Notes: generated by a model from the letters alone, not told the origin. A stretch of 64,000 bases of DNA from Paenibacillus sp. MAHUQ-63 (GCF_028765165.1 NZ_JARADB010000002.1:806001-870000); one strand, 5' to 3'; positions 36,346-45,465 are shown, counted from the first letter of the stretch. Made by a program: numbers and translations.

Positions 36346-37307
36346 CCCCATCGGCCAAACCGAAGTTGCTCGTGCTTCTTGGTCCCACAGCAGTTGGCAA
36401 GACCAAGCTTAGTTTAGAAATCGCACAGCGGTTCGGATGCGAGATTATTTCCGGAGATTCGATGCAAGTGTATCGGGGGATGGATATCGGAACGGCCAAA
36501 GCGAGTGCAGAGGAGCAGAAGCTGGTTCCGCACCATCTTATCGATATTTGCGATCCTTCCTACCCGTTTTCTGCAGCAGAATTTCAGGAGCGGGTCAAGG
36601 ATTTGATTCTCGACATTCACTCGCGCGGCAAGCTGCCTTTTATTGTCGGAGGCACAGGTCTGTACATCGAATCCGTGTGCTACAATTACCAATTCACGGA
36701 CGTTAGCATGGATGAAGCGTTCCGTCAGGAGCAAGAGGCCTATGCGTTCCAATATGGAGACGAAGCCTTGCACCGGAAGCTGCGCGAGATCGATCCGGCG
36801 AGTGCGGACCGGCTTCATGCCAATGACCGGCGGCGGATCATCCGAGCCATGGAGATCTATCATGTTTCCGGTGAAACGATGACATCCCATTTGGCCTCCC
36901 AGAAAAAAGAATCTCCTTACGAACTATGTATCATCGGACTGACGATGGACCGTGCGCTGCTGTATAAGCGCATTGAGGAGCGCATTGATGCCATGATGCA
37001 GGAAGGGCTTGTCGCAGAGGTTCAATCGATTCTGGCTGCAGGCTGCCCCAAGCAGGCGATCTCGATGCAGGCGCTCGGGTATAAGGAAATCGTGGCTTAT
37101 CTCGAAGGCGAGCTCAATTATGAGGAAGCGGTCACGCTTCTTAAACGCGATACGCGGCGTTTCGCCAAGCGTCAACTGTCCTGGTTCCGGCATATGAAGG
37201 ACATTCACTGGGTGGACGTGACGGAATCGGCAAATTTTTCTGCCCATTTCTCGAAGATTAGTGATATACTAGCAGGAAAGTTTGTACATAAAATTGAATA
37301 TAATTAA
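36339..37307 (+). CDS. miaA: tRNA dimethylallyltransferase MiaA
   Basis: A 322-residue MiaA, which adds a dimethylallyl group to A37 of tRNAs reading UNN codons. The P loop is LGPTAVGKTKL, followed by EIISGDSMQVYRGMDIGTAK, PHHLIDICDP and the VGGTGLYIES strand; further on QALGYKEI and TRRFAKRQLSWFR are family motifs. It starts with GTG inside the end of the methyltransferase gene (7-base overlap). hfq follows 66 bases after, as in Bacillus subtilis. Confidence 0.95.
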   Translation: MLAPSAKPKLLVLLGPTAVGKTKLSLEIAQRFGCEIISGDSMQVYRGMDIGTAKASAEEQKLVPHHLIDICDPSYPFSAAEFQERVKDLILDIHSRGKLPFIVGGTGLYIESVCYNYQFTDVSMDEAFRQEQEAYAFQYGDEALHRKLREIDPASADRLHANDRRRIIRAMEIYHVSGETMTSHLASQKKESPYELCIIGLTMDRALLYKRIEERIDAMMQEGLVAEVQSILAAGCPKQAISMQALGYKEIVAYLEGELNYEEAVTLLKRDTRRFAKRQLSWFRHMKDIHWVDVTESANFSAHFSKISDILAGKFVHKIEYN

Positions 37308-37373
37308 CAAATATGACCACTAGAAAATAGCGCCGTCCGGCGATAGTTTCTTTCCATTAAGGGGGACCTACTG

Positions 37374-37613
37374 ATGAACCGATCCATTAATATCCAGGAC
37401 AATTTTCTGAATCAACTGCGCAAAGAAAGCATTCCCGTAACCGTCTACTTGACGAATGGGTTCCAAATCAGAGGGCTGATCCGTGCTTTTGATAATTTCA
37501 CCATTATCATTGACAGCGAAGGTCGCCAACAAATGGTGTACAAGCACGCCATCTCCACGTTCACACCGCAGCGTGCTGTTTCTCTGATGGCGGCTACGGA
37601 AGCAGCGGAATAA
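37374..37613 (+). CDS. hfq: RNA chaperone Hfq
   Basis: A 79-residue Hfq. The Sm1 part ([20 protein letters not shown]), [14 protein letters not shown] and the Sm2 motif VYKHAIST are all present, as is the Q8-like glutamine. It forms a hexameric ring that binds small RNAs and mRNA A-rich tails. It starts after AAGGGGGACC. A terminator (37684-37711) ends the unit. Confidence 0.95.
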   Translation: MNRSINIQDNFLNQLRKESIPVTVYLTNGFQIRGLIRAFDNFTIIIDSEGRQQMVYKHAISTFTPQRAVSLMAATEAAE

Positions 37614-37683
37614 TCTTCCTCTACTCGCTCGATTTTGCAACTTTTTAATGGACCGAACCGTCTAACCGAATAGAAACTTGTGG

Positions 37684-37711
37684 GAGCAACCTTGTTTAAG
37701 GTTGTTCTTTT
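37684..37711 (+). terminator. Terminator after hfq
   Basis: GAGCAACCTT and AAGGTTGTTC pair around GTTT and are followed by TTTT. It lies 70 bases after the hfq stop and before the penicillin-binding protein gene. Confidence 0.82.
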
Positions 37712-37750
37712 GTTGGTTAATAGAAAAAGAATTGAACAACGAGGGAGTCG

Positions 37751-40339
37751 GTGGATTTGGAGAGACCTACGAACAGACAGTCGACCACGAATACCAAAAC
37801 GAAACCGCAAGGGAATCAGAAAGGGTCTAAGAAGAAAAAAAAATTTAATTTCCGCAAATTAATTTTAGGCTCCATTATTGCAACGATTCTGGCAATTATT
37901 TGTGCGATGGCTATTTATATCGTTGTTATTATGAGTGGTTTCAAAATTCTGGAAACGAATATCGATAAGATCGAAACATCGACGGAGTCGACGCTGATCT
38001 ATGCGCAGGAGGAAGGCAAAGATAAGCCGGCCACGGAAATCGCCAAGATCTATAAGGGCGAGAACCGCGAGAGCGTGGATATCAAAGACATTCCGGAACG
38101 TTTGAAGTATGCGTTCATTGCGACGGAGGATCGCAGGTTTGAACAGCATGCCGGCGTGGACTTCTGGGCCATCGGACGCGCATTAGTGAAAGACGTCATT
38201 CATATGAGCGCTGTCGAAGGCGGCAGTACGATCACTCAGCAGCTCGCCAAGAACGTATTCCTCAGCTCCGAGAAAACAGCGTTTCGTAAAGCGACGGAGA
38301 TGTCCATCGCATTCGCCTTGGATGAGAAGTATACGAAGGATGAAATTCTTGAACGGTACTTGAACCGTATTTACTTCGGCAGTAACGCTTACGGCATTAA
38401 AGCGGCCGCCAAGATCTATTTCGGCAAATCGAACTTGAATGATCTGAAGGTATGGGAAATGGCCACCTTGGCGGCATTGCCGAAAGCGCCGTCCCGTTAT
38501 TCGCCGTTAACGAATCCGGATCTGTCCAAGGAACGCCGTGGCGTCGTGCTGCGGTTGATGACCGATCAAGGCTATATTACGGAAGCGGAGCGGGCGGAAG
38601 CGGCGGCCGTGGATTATGTGCCGCCGGCTGCAGCTGCAACGGGGACGAAGGATTACGCCAGTTATGTGGATTATGTCATGAATGAAGCGGAAGATATGTA
38701 CGGCATCAGCGAGGATGAACTGCTCACCAAGGGGTACCGCATCTACACGACGATGGATACGAAAGCTCAGAAAATTATGGAGACAACGTATGCGAATCCG
38801 AGCTTCTTCCAGAAGGATGCCTCCGACGGGCAGAAGATTCAGAGTGCGATGGTCATTGTGGATAACAAAACGGGCGGTCTCATGGCGCTCATCGGCGGCC
38901 GCGATTACAAATCGCGCGGATTCAGCCGAGTTTATTCCAAGCGTCAGCCAGGCTCGTCGTTCAAACCGATTGCGGCTTACGGACCGGCGCTGGAGAGCGG
39001 GAATTATAACCCGTATTCCATTCTGGACGATTCGAAGACCAGCTTCGGCAACGGCACTTATACTCCGCGCAACTATGACCGTGTCACACACGGTCAAGTA
39101 ACGATGTTGGAGGCGGTGAAGAAGTCATACAACCTGGCGCCGGTCTGGCTGCTTGAGCAAATGGGCGTAGGCAGCGGTCTGGAGTTCGCCAAGAAGCTGG
39201 GCATTCAATTGAATGCACAGAAAGACCGCAACCTGGCCATCGCCCTAGGCGGATTGACCGATGGCGTGTCGCCGCTGGAGATGGCGACGGCGTACACCGC
39301 ATTCGCCAACCAAGGCGTTCAGAACAAAACGCATGCCATTCTGCGGATTACGGATGCGCAGGGCAAAGAAGTCGCAGCCTATAAGCAGGAGAAGAAGCAA
39401 GTTATTCAGCCCAAAACGGCTTACTATATGACGATGCTGCTGCAAGGCGTCGTTGAGACGGGCGGTACAGGGACCAAAGCGAAGTTCAATCGTCCGGTAG
39501 CCGGTAAAACCGGAACGACCGGTTTGGATATCAAAGGCATCGAGCAGTACGACCGCGACGTCTGGTTCGTCGGCTACACGCCGGAGTGGACGGCGGCAGT
39601 CTGGGAAGGCTTCGATAAAGTTGATGCGAAGCACTACGTGACGATCGGCAGCGGAAGCCCGTCGTCGATCTTCAAAGAGGTGATGTCCAAGTCGCTCGAA
39701 GGGCGTCCTGTAACGAACTTCGTCAAACCGGACAATGTGCCCGTACCGACGGAAACGCCTAGCGGAATTACCGATTTGGCGGCGGTTTATGAGGTTGATA
39801 AGAAATCTGTTAAAATAACGTGGACATCACTTGGCGACAAGATGACGTACAATGTATACCGCAAAGGCTCCAAGGAGGCGGAAGCTAAGCTGCTGACGCA
39901 GTCTCCTGTGCCATCTGTGAACGATACGTCGGTATTCAGCGGAGAGACTTATCAGTATTATGTAATGCCGGTGAATGCGGACACGAATGTCGAAGGGGCA
40001 AAATCGAATGTGGCATCGGTGGAAATTCCGAAGGACAATACGCTTCCGAACGGAACGTCACCTTCGCCATCGCCTGGCGTGTCGCCATCTCCTTCGCCAG
40101 GGGACGGCAAAGATCCGGGAACGCCTTCGCAATCCCCGGGCACGAAGCCGACGCCAACGCCAACGCCGGGGAATACCGGGAAGCCTGGGACGAATCCGAG
40201 TCCCAGCTCTAGCCCAAGTCCTAGCGTGAAGCCGAGTCCCACTCCGACACCGACTCCGAAGCCGGGAGAAGAGGCGGCCGACAAGCCGAAGGACGGCAAG
40301 CCTGATGACGGTCAAGTCATAGCGCCGAAGCAGCCTTAA
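37751..40339 (+). CDS. Class A penicillin-binding protein (PBP1A) with Fn3 and PSP tail
   Basis: An 862-residue bifunctional PBP. A short basic cytoplasmic head and one membrane helix (about 38-62) precede the glycosyltransferase (E126 in EDRRFEQH, GGSTITQQLAKN). The transpeptidase has the catalytic S402-SFK405, SYN in KKSYNLAP and the KTGTT motif. After about 650 comes an Fn3-like domain (YEVDKKSVKITW to VASVEIPK), then an unstructured tail of repeated Pro/Ser/Thr pairs (about 755-850). It polymerises and crosslinks peptidoglycan. It starts with GTG after GAGGGAG. The tail may reach into the wall. Confidence 0.93.
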   Translation: MDLERPTNRQSTTNTKTKPQGNQKGSKKKKKFNFRKLILGSIIATILAIICAMAIYIVVIMSGFKILETNIDKIETSTESTLIYAQEEGKDKPATEIAKIYKGENRESVDIKDIPERLKYAFIATEDRRFEQHAGVDFWAIGRALVKDVIHMSAVEGGSTITQQLAKNVFLSSEKTAFRKATEMSIAFALDEKYTKDEILERYLNRIYFGSNAYGIKAAAKIYFGKSNLNDLKVWEMATLAALPKAPSRYSPLTNPDLSKERRGVVLRLMTDQGYITEAERAEAAAVDYVPPAAAATGTKDYASYVDYVMNEAEDMYGISEDELLTKGYRIYTTMDTKAQKIMETTYANPSFFQKDASDGQKIQSAMVIVDNKTGGLMALIGGRDYKSRGFSRVYSKRQPGSSFKPIAAYGPALESGNYNPYSILDDSKTSFGNGTYTPRNYDRVTHGQVTMLEAVKKSYNLAPVWLLEQMGVGSGLEFAKKLGIQLNAQKDRNLAIALGGLTDGVSPLEMATAYTAFANQGVQNKTHAILRITDAQGKEVAAYKQEKKQVIQPKTAYYMTMLLQGVVETGGTGTKAKFNRPVAGKTGTTGLDIKGIEQYDRDVWFVGYTPEWTAAVWEGFDKVDAKHYVTIGSGSPSSIFKEVMSKSLEGRPVTNFVKPDNVPVPTETPSGITDLAAVYEVDKKSVKITWTSLGDKMTYNVYRKGSKEAEAKLLTQSPVPSVNDTSVFSGETYQYYVMPVNADTNVEGAKSNVASVEIPKDNTLPNGTSPSPSPGVSPSPSPGDGKDPGTPSQSPGTKPTPTPTPGNTGKPGTNPSPSSSPSPSVKPSPTPTPTPKPGEEAADKPKDGKPDDGQVIAPKQP

Positions 40340-40386
40340 CATTCGTTCAGCAGCTCGAATCTCAACAATCGACGGAGGAAACGACA

Positions 40387-41100
40387 ATGAACTTGCTTAA
40401 TTCGAAGAAATTAATGCCAATTGCCCTCATCGCGCTTACGGTAGCGGCTTCAGCCTGCGGAAACAAGCCGGCCGAAACGGCCGGCGGCACGGCAACGCCG
40501 AAGAGCGGAGCGGCGGCAACGGCCGCTGCCTCCCCGGCTGCCACTTCAGCAGCGACGCCGGCAGCGAAGCAATGGAGCCAACCGCCGGCCATGACGATCG
40601 ATACGAACAAAACGTATCAAGCGGACGTTACAACATCCAAGGGTTCGTTCACTATTGATTTGTATGCCAAGGAAGCGCCCAAAACGGTCAATAACTTTGT
40701 GTTTTTGTCCAAGGAAGGCTTCTATAACAATGTGACGTTCCACCGGATTATCAAATCGTTCATGATTCAGACGGGCGATCCGCAGGGTACCGGCATGGGC
40801 GGTCCTGGCTATAAATTCGCGGATGAGTTGAAGACGACGCACAAATATGAGCCGGGTACGGTCGCTATGGCGAACGCAGGTCCGAATACGAACGGCAGCC
40901 AGTTTTTCATCTGCTCAGGCGATGACTGCGCGAATTTGAACAAAATGCCCAACTATACGATTTTCGGCAAAGTAACGGCGGAAGGGATGGCAACCATTGC
41001 CAAAATTGCGGAAACGCCTGTAGAGAAGGGCGGAGAAGCGACGCCAAGCAAACCGAAAGAAAAGGTCACGATTACCGGCATCACGATTAAAGAGAAATAG
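40387..41100 (+). CDS. Lipoprotein cyclophilin-type peptidyl-prolyl isomerase
   Basis: A 237-residue exported lipoprotein (lipobox SAC, Cys24) with an Ala/Thr-rich linker (about 30-60) and a cyclophilin domain (about 75-235): FHRIIKSFMIQTGDPQGTG is the active-site stretch with the catalytic Arg, followed by NGSQFFIC. It speeds proline isomerisation in exported proteins at the outer membrane face, next to the PBP gene that lies 47 bases before it. The start follows ACGGAGGAAA. Confidence 0.92.
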   Translation: MNLLNSKKLMPIALIALTVAASACGNKPAETAGGTATPKSGAAATAAASPAATSAATPAAKQWSQPPAMTIDTNKTYQADVTTSKGSFTIDLYAKEAPKTVNNFVFLSKEGFYNNVTFHRIIKSFMIQTGDPQGTGMGGPGYKFADELKTTHKYEPGTVAMANAGPNTNGSQFFICSGDDCANLNKMPNYTIFGKVTAEGMATIAKIAETPVEKGGEATPSKPKEKVTITGITIKEK

Positions 41101-41156
41101 AATATGTTAGTAGCAGGCAGCATGAAGATGATGACGGATGTCAGGAGGGATGCCGG

Positions 41157-41849
41157 GTGAAACAACCCTGTTTATTGTTCCATGGATTTACGGGTGGGCC
41201 GTACGAGGTTGAGCCGCTTGCTCGGCATTTGCGGGAACGCGGTCAGGTATGCAAGGTGCCGGAGCTTCCTTGGAACGGAGACTCTTACAACCAATTGAAA
41301 ACTTCCCATTGGGAGGATTGGGTACGAGCTGCCGAAGAGCAGGCTCAGCGGATGACGCGTGAGTACGGTTCCTTCGACATGGTCGGCTTCTCGATGGGAG
41401 GGCTGCTGGCCGCCTATTTGGCCGTGCGGTATCCGGTTCGAAGATTGATTCTGCTCAACACCGCCGTGATCTATGTCAGTCCGGGCAGGCTGCTGGAAGC
41501 GATGCGGGACGAGTGGAGATACCAGCGGAGAATATCGCTGCACAAGGCCAAATCGACTCCGCTTCGGGCTACATGGCAGTTCACTCGGCTTGTTCGCCAT
41601 TTGAAGCCTGAGCTCAGTCAGGTCCAAATCCCGACGTTGATCGCCCAGTCCGAGAAGGATCATGTCATCCATCCGCAGAGCGCGCGGTATATTTACCGCA
41701 AAGTGAGAGGATGGCGCGAAATTCATTGGCACCCGAGATCCAATCACCTCATTTGTCATAGTGACGACGCGGCTGAGCTGTTTCGCCAAGTCAGCGCTTT
41801 TCTGGATAAGGAGTATGTGGATGACAGTCAAAACAAGCATGAACCGTAA
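41157..41849 (+). CDS. Alpha/beta hydrolase (Est30-like carboxylesterase)
   Basis: A 230-residue alpha/beta hydrolase. The oxyanion region is LFHGFTGGPYE, the nucleophile elbow is GFSMGGL, the Asp is in AQSEKDHVI and the catalytic His is in SNHLICH, so the triad is complete. It is of the short esterase/monoacylglycerol lipase group related to Geobacillus Est30. The GTG start follows CAGGAGGGA. It overlaps the YdcF gene by 29 bases. Cytosolic; substrate not known. Confidence 0.88.
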   Translation: MKQPCLLFHGFTGGPYEVEPLARHLRERGQVCKVPELPWNGDSYNQLKTSHWEDWVRAAEEQAQRMTREYGSFDMVGFSMGGLLAAYLAVRYPVRRLILLNTAVIYVSPGRLLEAMRDEWRYQRRISLHKAKSTPLRATWQFTRLVRHLKPELSQVQIPTLIAQSEKDHVIHPQSARYIYRKVRGWREIHWHPRSNHLICHSDDAAELFRQVSAFLDKEYVDDSQNKHEP

Positions 41850-42516
41850 ACTGCGAACAGCTGCTCCTAGACCCGGAAAACCGAAGAAGCCGGCCCCAAG
41901 ACTGGGGTTCCGGCGTTTCTTCGTCCGTTTGCTGCGAACGGCAGCCATCATTTTCCTGATCGGACTCGCTTGGATCATTTATATTCAATGGAAGGTGCAG
42001 GTAGCCCCGGATCAAGCGCTGCCTAAGCAGGTGGATGTAGGCATTGTGCTGGGGGCGTCGCTGCGCAAGGATATTCCGAGTCCCGGCTTGCAAGAGCGGC
42101 TGGATTGGGCCGTGGAGCTGTATAAGCAGGGCAAGTTCAAGCAGCTGATCGTGAGCGGCGGCTTGGATCATAACGGCTCCAAGCTGACGGAGGCGGAGGG
42201 GATGCGCAACTATTTGGTGAAAATGGGCCTTCCCGCCAAAAGTATTCTCCTCGAGCCGCGGGCGACGAGCACGTATGAGAATTTGCTGTTCTCCAAGCAC
42301 ATTATGGACGAGCAGGGGCTTGAGAGCTCGATTATCATCACGCATCAATATCATGGATCGCGTTCCCTGGATATTGCCGAGACCGTCGGCTTGAAAGAGC
42401 CGCTCGTCTCCTCGACGAAATCCGAGGTGCTGTTCATGCCTTATCACGAAGCGCGGGAGACGCTGGCTTATACGAAGTGGATCTGGACGAAGCTTCTGCT
42501 GAAGGCCGGCATTTAA
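41821..42516 (+). CDS. YdcF family membrane protein (DUF218)
   Basis: A 231-residue protein with one N-terminal membrane helix (about 38-58) after a basic Pro-rich head, and a DUF218/YdcF domain: VDVGIVLGASLRKD, QLIVSGGLDHN, LTEAEGMRNYL, and ILLEPRATSTYENLLFSK. Family members bind nucleotides or are linked to wall and vancomycin-sensitivity traits, but the reaction is not settled. ATG at 41821 follows AAGGAG by seven bases, and overlaps the esterase gene by 29 bases; an upstream frame extension has no ribosome site. A terminator follows. Confidence 0.85.
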   Translation: MTVKTSMNRKLRTAAPRPGKPKKPAPRLGFRRFFVRLLRTAAIIFLIGLAWIIYIQWKVQVAPDQALPKQVDVGIVLGASLRKDIPSPGLQERLDWAVELYKQGKFKQLIVSGGLDHNGSKLTEAEGMRNYLVKMGLPAKSILLEPRATSTYENLLFSKHIMDEQGLESSIIITHQYHGSRSLDIAETVGLKEPLVSSTKSEVLFMPYHEARETLAYTKWIWTKLLLKAGI

Positions 42517-42532
42517 AAGTTGGAAGAAGCAA

Positions 42533-42563
42533 AAAGACCTGGCCGGCGGCCAGGTCTTTTTTT
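42533..42563 (+). terminator. Terminator of esterase-YdcF unit
   Basis: AAAGACCTGGCC and GGCCAGGTCTTT pair around GGC, followed by a T run. A textbook intrinsic terminator. Confidence 0.92.
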
Positions 42564-42567
42564 CATA

Positions 42568-42897
42568 TGCTGCTGCTGCTGCAGGAAATGGGATGCGCTA
42601 TTCGCAAGAGGGTTGGCGATTTGCTCCATTGAGCGGAAATACGTTCCTCAATTGCTGCTGCAGCAGGAAATGAGATGCACTAGTCGCGAGAGGATTGGCG
42701 ATTTGCCCCGTTGGTGGAAATGCGTTCCACTATTGCTGCTGCTGCAGGAAAGCAGATGCGCTATTTGCAAGAGGATTGGCGATTTGCTCCATTGAGCGGA
42801 GTTGCGTTCCTCTATTGCTGCTGCTGCAGGAAATGAGATGCGCTATTTGCAAGAAAACCGGCGATTTGCTCCGTTGAGCGGAAATACGTTCCTCTAT
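42568..42897 (+). repeat. Four tandem copies of an 82-bp repeat
   Basis: Imperfect copies begin near 42568, 42651, 42733 and 42815. Each has TGCTGCTGC...GCAGGAAA, then GATGCGCTA, then ATTGGCGATTTGC, then TTGAGCGGA and GTTCCTC. The GGAAAT...CGTTCC part is an inverted repeat, so each unit can form a hairpin. Copies differ by several bases each, so they have diverged. Confidence 0.9.
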
Positions 42898-43021
42898 TCG
42901 TCCGTAAACTTGCCGTAAACGGCTCAACTCGCTGCAATAAGGTACTCTATTTCCGCTTAGCTTGAGAAACTAGCCTAATCCGGCACAATAGCGGCTTCTA
43001 GTTCCCCTTAACTTCACGGAG

Positions 43022-43099
43022 CTGCCAGTTGTCTATCATCTGCCGATGTCTGCCGATAATCTGCCGGTTGTCTATCATCTGCCGACTCTGCCGATAATC
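43022..43099 (+). repeat. 39-bp direct repeat, two copies
   Basis: CTGCCRGTTGTCTATCATC followed by TGCCGA and TGCCGATAAT occurs at 43022 and again at 43061; a further partial copy with CTGCCAG and TGTCATCTGCC runs to about 43130. The words CTGCCGA and CTGCCAG recur at short spacing. Confidence 0.8.
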
Positions 43100-43135
43100 T
43101 GCCAGCTGCCTGCCACTTGTCATCTGCCAATCCGA

Positions 43136-44005
43136 TCAACCGTTCACGATCGTTCCGCCGTTCACATGCAGCACTTGCCCGGCCATATACGACGAATCAT
43201 CGCTGGCCAGGAAAACATAGCTCGCCGCGAGCTCTGCCGGTTGACCCGCACGCTTCATCGGCGTCGTCGAGCCGAAGGTCGCGACTTCCTGCTCCGTGAA
43301 CGTAGAGGGAATGAGCGGCGTCCAGATTGGCCCCGGCGCAACCGCGTTCACGCGAATGCCCTTGGCATTCAGCTGTAGCGAAAGCGAACGCGTGAAGCTG
43401 ACGATCGCGCCTTTGGTTGCCGAGTAGTCGATCAGCTGCTCGTGTCCGTGATAGGCTGTTATCGAAGCCGTATTGATAATGGCGCTGCCGGGCTTCAAAT
43501 GCTTGACGGCGGCCTTCGTTAAGTAAAAGAACGAGAAGATGTTCGTCCGGAACGTTCGCTCGAGCTGCTCGCTTGTAATGTCCTCGATACTTTGCTGCGG
43601 ATGCTGTTCGGCGGCGTTGTTCACGAGAATATCGAGCTTGCCGAACTTTTGCACAGTTTGGTTAATCATTTGCTGGCAGAAGCTTTCGTCACCGATATCG
43701 CCGGCAACATGCAGACATTTGCGGCCTGCGCTCTCAACGTGGCGCTTCGTTTCTTCAGCGTCCTCATGCTCGTTCAAGTAGACCAGCACGACGTCTGCGC
43801 CTTCCTTGGCATAGGCGAGCGCAATGGCGCGGCCGATGCCGCTGTCGCCTCCGGTAATGAGCGCGACTTTGTCCTTCAGCTTGCCTGCCGGTTTGTAGGC
43901 GGCATTGTTAAACTCAGGACGCGGATTCATCTGCGATTCGATGCCAGGCTGCTGGTTCTGGTGCTGTGGCGGGAAAGCGGGTTTGGGTTGTGTAGTTGTT
44001 GCCAT
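43136..44005 (-). CDS. SDR family oxidoreductase
   Basis: A 289-residue short-chain dehydrogenase. The cofactor motif is TGGDSGIGRA, with NNAAEQHPQ and the active-site Ser of NTASIT, and the catalytic DYSATKGA (Tyr-x-x-x-Lys); GPIWTPLIPSTF lines the substrate loop. An N-terminal polar tail of about 40 residues (PQHQNQQPG) is typical of the YhxC/YhdF-like glucose-dehydrogenase-related branch found in Bacillus. The ATG at 44005 follows GGAAGGAG; an ATG at 44023 is inside that site's upstream part. The stop overlaps the end of the repeat island. Confidence 0.88.
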   Translation of the reverse strand: MATTTQPKPAFPPQHQNQQPGIESQMNPRPEFNNAAYKPAGKLKDKVALITGGDSGIGRAIALAYAKEGADVVLVYLNEHEDAEETKRHVESAGRKCLHVAGDIGDESFCQQMINQTVQKFGKLDILVNNAAEQHPQQSIEDITSEQLERTFRTNIFSFFYLTKAAVKHLKPGSAIINTASITAYHGHEQLIDYSATKGAIVSFTRSLSLQLNAKGIRVNAVAPGPIWTPLIPSTFTEQEVATFGSTTPMKRAGQPAELAASYVFLASDDSSYMAGQVLHVNGGTIVNG

Positions 44006-44040
44006 GATCAGGGCTCCTTCCATGCTAAACGGATTTTTAG

Positions 44041-44835
44041 TTAGGATGGTGCAATAGGCGGCAAATCATACTTCAAACGGTAGTGATACCCATACATGGT
44101 CTTATACCCAAGTTTTTCATATAACGAAACGGCGGCGGTATTGGCGGCGACGACTTGCAAATATTGCCGCGACGCGCCTTGGCTCTGGCTCCAGACGGAC
44201 AGCGCATGCAGAAGGTAGTAGCCGAGCCCCTGGCCACGTACTTGCTCGCTGACGACAACATTCAAGAAGCCGGCCCATTCGCTTTCCACAATGGCCGTGC
44301 CGACGGCAACGATGTCGTTGCCTCTTCTTACCTTGACGAAGCCCTTGGTAGGCTTGATGCGTTCACAGATTCCCTTGTATATACTTTTTAAATCCGGATT
44401 GTACGACTCGAGCAGCAGGAACGCATCGAGCCATTCGTCATCCGCGCGGGACGCCCACTCGACCGAGAGGTCAGCCGTGTTCCTGAGCCGTTCACCTGCT
44501 TGAGTAACGACTTCTTGCGAGCTTGCGAACATCATGAGACAAGGGAGATCTTTCGCGTAGCCTTGCGACGCCAGATAATCGTCCAAATGTTCAGGGGAGG
44601 CGTCGCTGAGCTGAAATATGGCCGGCTGACCCTGCTCGGTATAAAAGCGTTCAACGGTCTGCAGCCAATTGGCCTCACTCGGCACATCTCCGATAGCCAG
44701 AACGCTGTTAGCCCGCTTGGTAACCCCATGATTGGCTCTCAGCAGCCACCGGTCAAGCGTGACCGTCGTCTCGGCCGGCCATGTGTTGGAAGCGATGAGA
44801 TCCATCGTTTTGTAAAAAGTAAGATGATCTTTCAT
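44041..44835 (-). CDS. GNAT family N-acetyltransferase
   Basis: A 264-residue protein. The C-terminal half (about 140-262) is a GNAT domain: VAVGTAIVESEWAGFLNVVVSE, the acetyl-CoA-binding RGQGLGYYLLHAL motif A and the AAVSLYEKLGYKTMYGYHYR motif B. The N-terminal half is a second, degenerate GNAT-like or specificity domain. ATG at 44835 follows AAAGGAG; an ATG at 44862 is before this site. The substrate is unknown. It is co-directional with the SDR gene, 35 bases before its start. Confidence 0.88.
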   Translation of the reverse strand: MKDHLTFYKTMDLIASNTWPAETTVTLDRWLLRANHGVTKRANSVLAIGDVPSEANWLQTVERFYTEQGQPAIFQLSDASPEHLDDYLASQGYAKDLPCLMMFASSQEVVTQAGERLRNTADLSVEWASRADDEWLDAFLLLESYNPDLKSIYKGICERIKPTKGFVKVRRGNDIVAVGTAIVESEWAGFLNVVVSEQVRGQGLGYYLLHALSVWSQSQGASRQYLQVVAANTAAVSLYEKLGYKTMYGYHYRLKYDLPPIAPS

Positions 44836-44967
44836 AGAGGACTCCTTTCGAATCAGATCCAAATAATACTAATAAATATACATATTAATGTATAAAAATA
44901 CAATAACAAAAGTGGAAAAATCGGATTCATTGATGTAAGCTATGAAACAGCGGGGTGAATCGTAACG

Positions 44968-45465
44968 TTGCTGAAAGAAGGTGAACCATTGGATATTCGG
45001 ATTCGTCCTGCGCAGGCCGAGGATTACGAAGCGGTGAATGCCATCATTCGCTTCGGTCAAGAGGAGCATGCCGCCGCTTTGCCCGACCGGTTCGCAAGAT
45101 TGGATCGCGTCGTCGCGATGGGCTGGTACCGGAGCTTCGCCGATGTGCAGCATAAAGCGATCTTGGTCGCGGAGTTCGGCGAAATTGTCGTTGGCGTGGC
45201 GATGCTGGAGATGAAAAAGAGCCCGTCTTATGAGGCGCTGGTTCCTCGAACGTATGCTTATATGAACGAGCTTGCCGTATCGCCGGATTGCCAGCGTCGC
45301 GGTATCGGAACGCAGCTGTATAAGGCTTCGGCTGAGTGGGCGAAGGAACGGGGAGCCTCGTCGCTTGAACTGAATGTATGGGAGTTTAATGAGCGCGCTG
45401 TTGCGTTTTATCGTTCCATTGGAATGGTAACGCTGAACCGAACGATGTCAGCCGATTTAATTTAA
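44968..45465 (+). CDS. GNAT family N-acetyltransferase
   Basis: A 165-residue single GNAT domain: IRIRPAQAEDYEAV at the start, YMNELAVSPDCQRRGIGTQLYKA as motif A and NERAVAFYRSIGMV as motif B. It starts with TTG: either at 44968 behind GGGGTGA, or at 44989 behind AAGGTGA, which gives a compact MDIRIRPAQ start. The substrate cannot be told. It lies 13 bases before the lipoate ligase gene and may be cotranscribed with it, and is divergent from the other GNAT gene. Confidence 0.88.
   Translation: MLKEGEPLDIRIRPAQAEDYEAVNAIIRFGQEEHAAALPDRFARLDRVVAMGWYRSFADVQHKAILVAEFGEIVVGVAMLEMKKSPSYEALVPRTYAYMNELAVSPDCQRRGIGTQLYKASAEWAKERGASSLELNVWEFNERAVAFYRSIGMVTLNRTMSADLI

Larger units (their letters stand above)
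42564..43135. other. Repeat-rich intergenic island
   Basis: About 570 bases between the YdcF gene terminator and the SDR gene with no convincing gene. It is filled by four tandem 82-bp units (42568-42897), a stretch with related TTCCGC and TTCC words (42898-43020) and a 39-bp CTGCC-rich repeat (43022-43099). Short open frames in it are composed of the repeats and are unlikely to be genes. Confidence 0.7.

Noticed and set aside
42520-42927. Short open frames in the 82-bp repeat island
   Set aside because: They consist of repeated TGC codons and repeat sequence, lack ribosome sites, and shift frame between copies.
42568-43130. CRISPR array
   Set aside because: Units are 82 bp and similar over their full length, without short constant repeats and unique spacers, and no cas genes are near.
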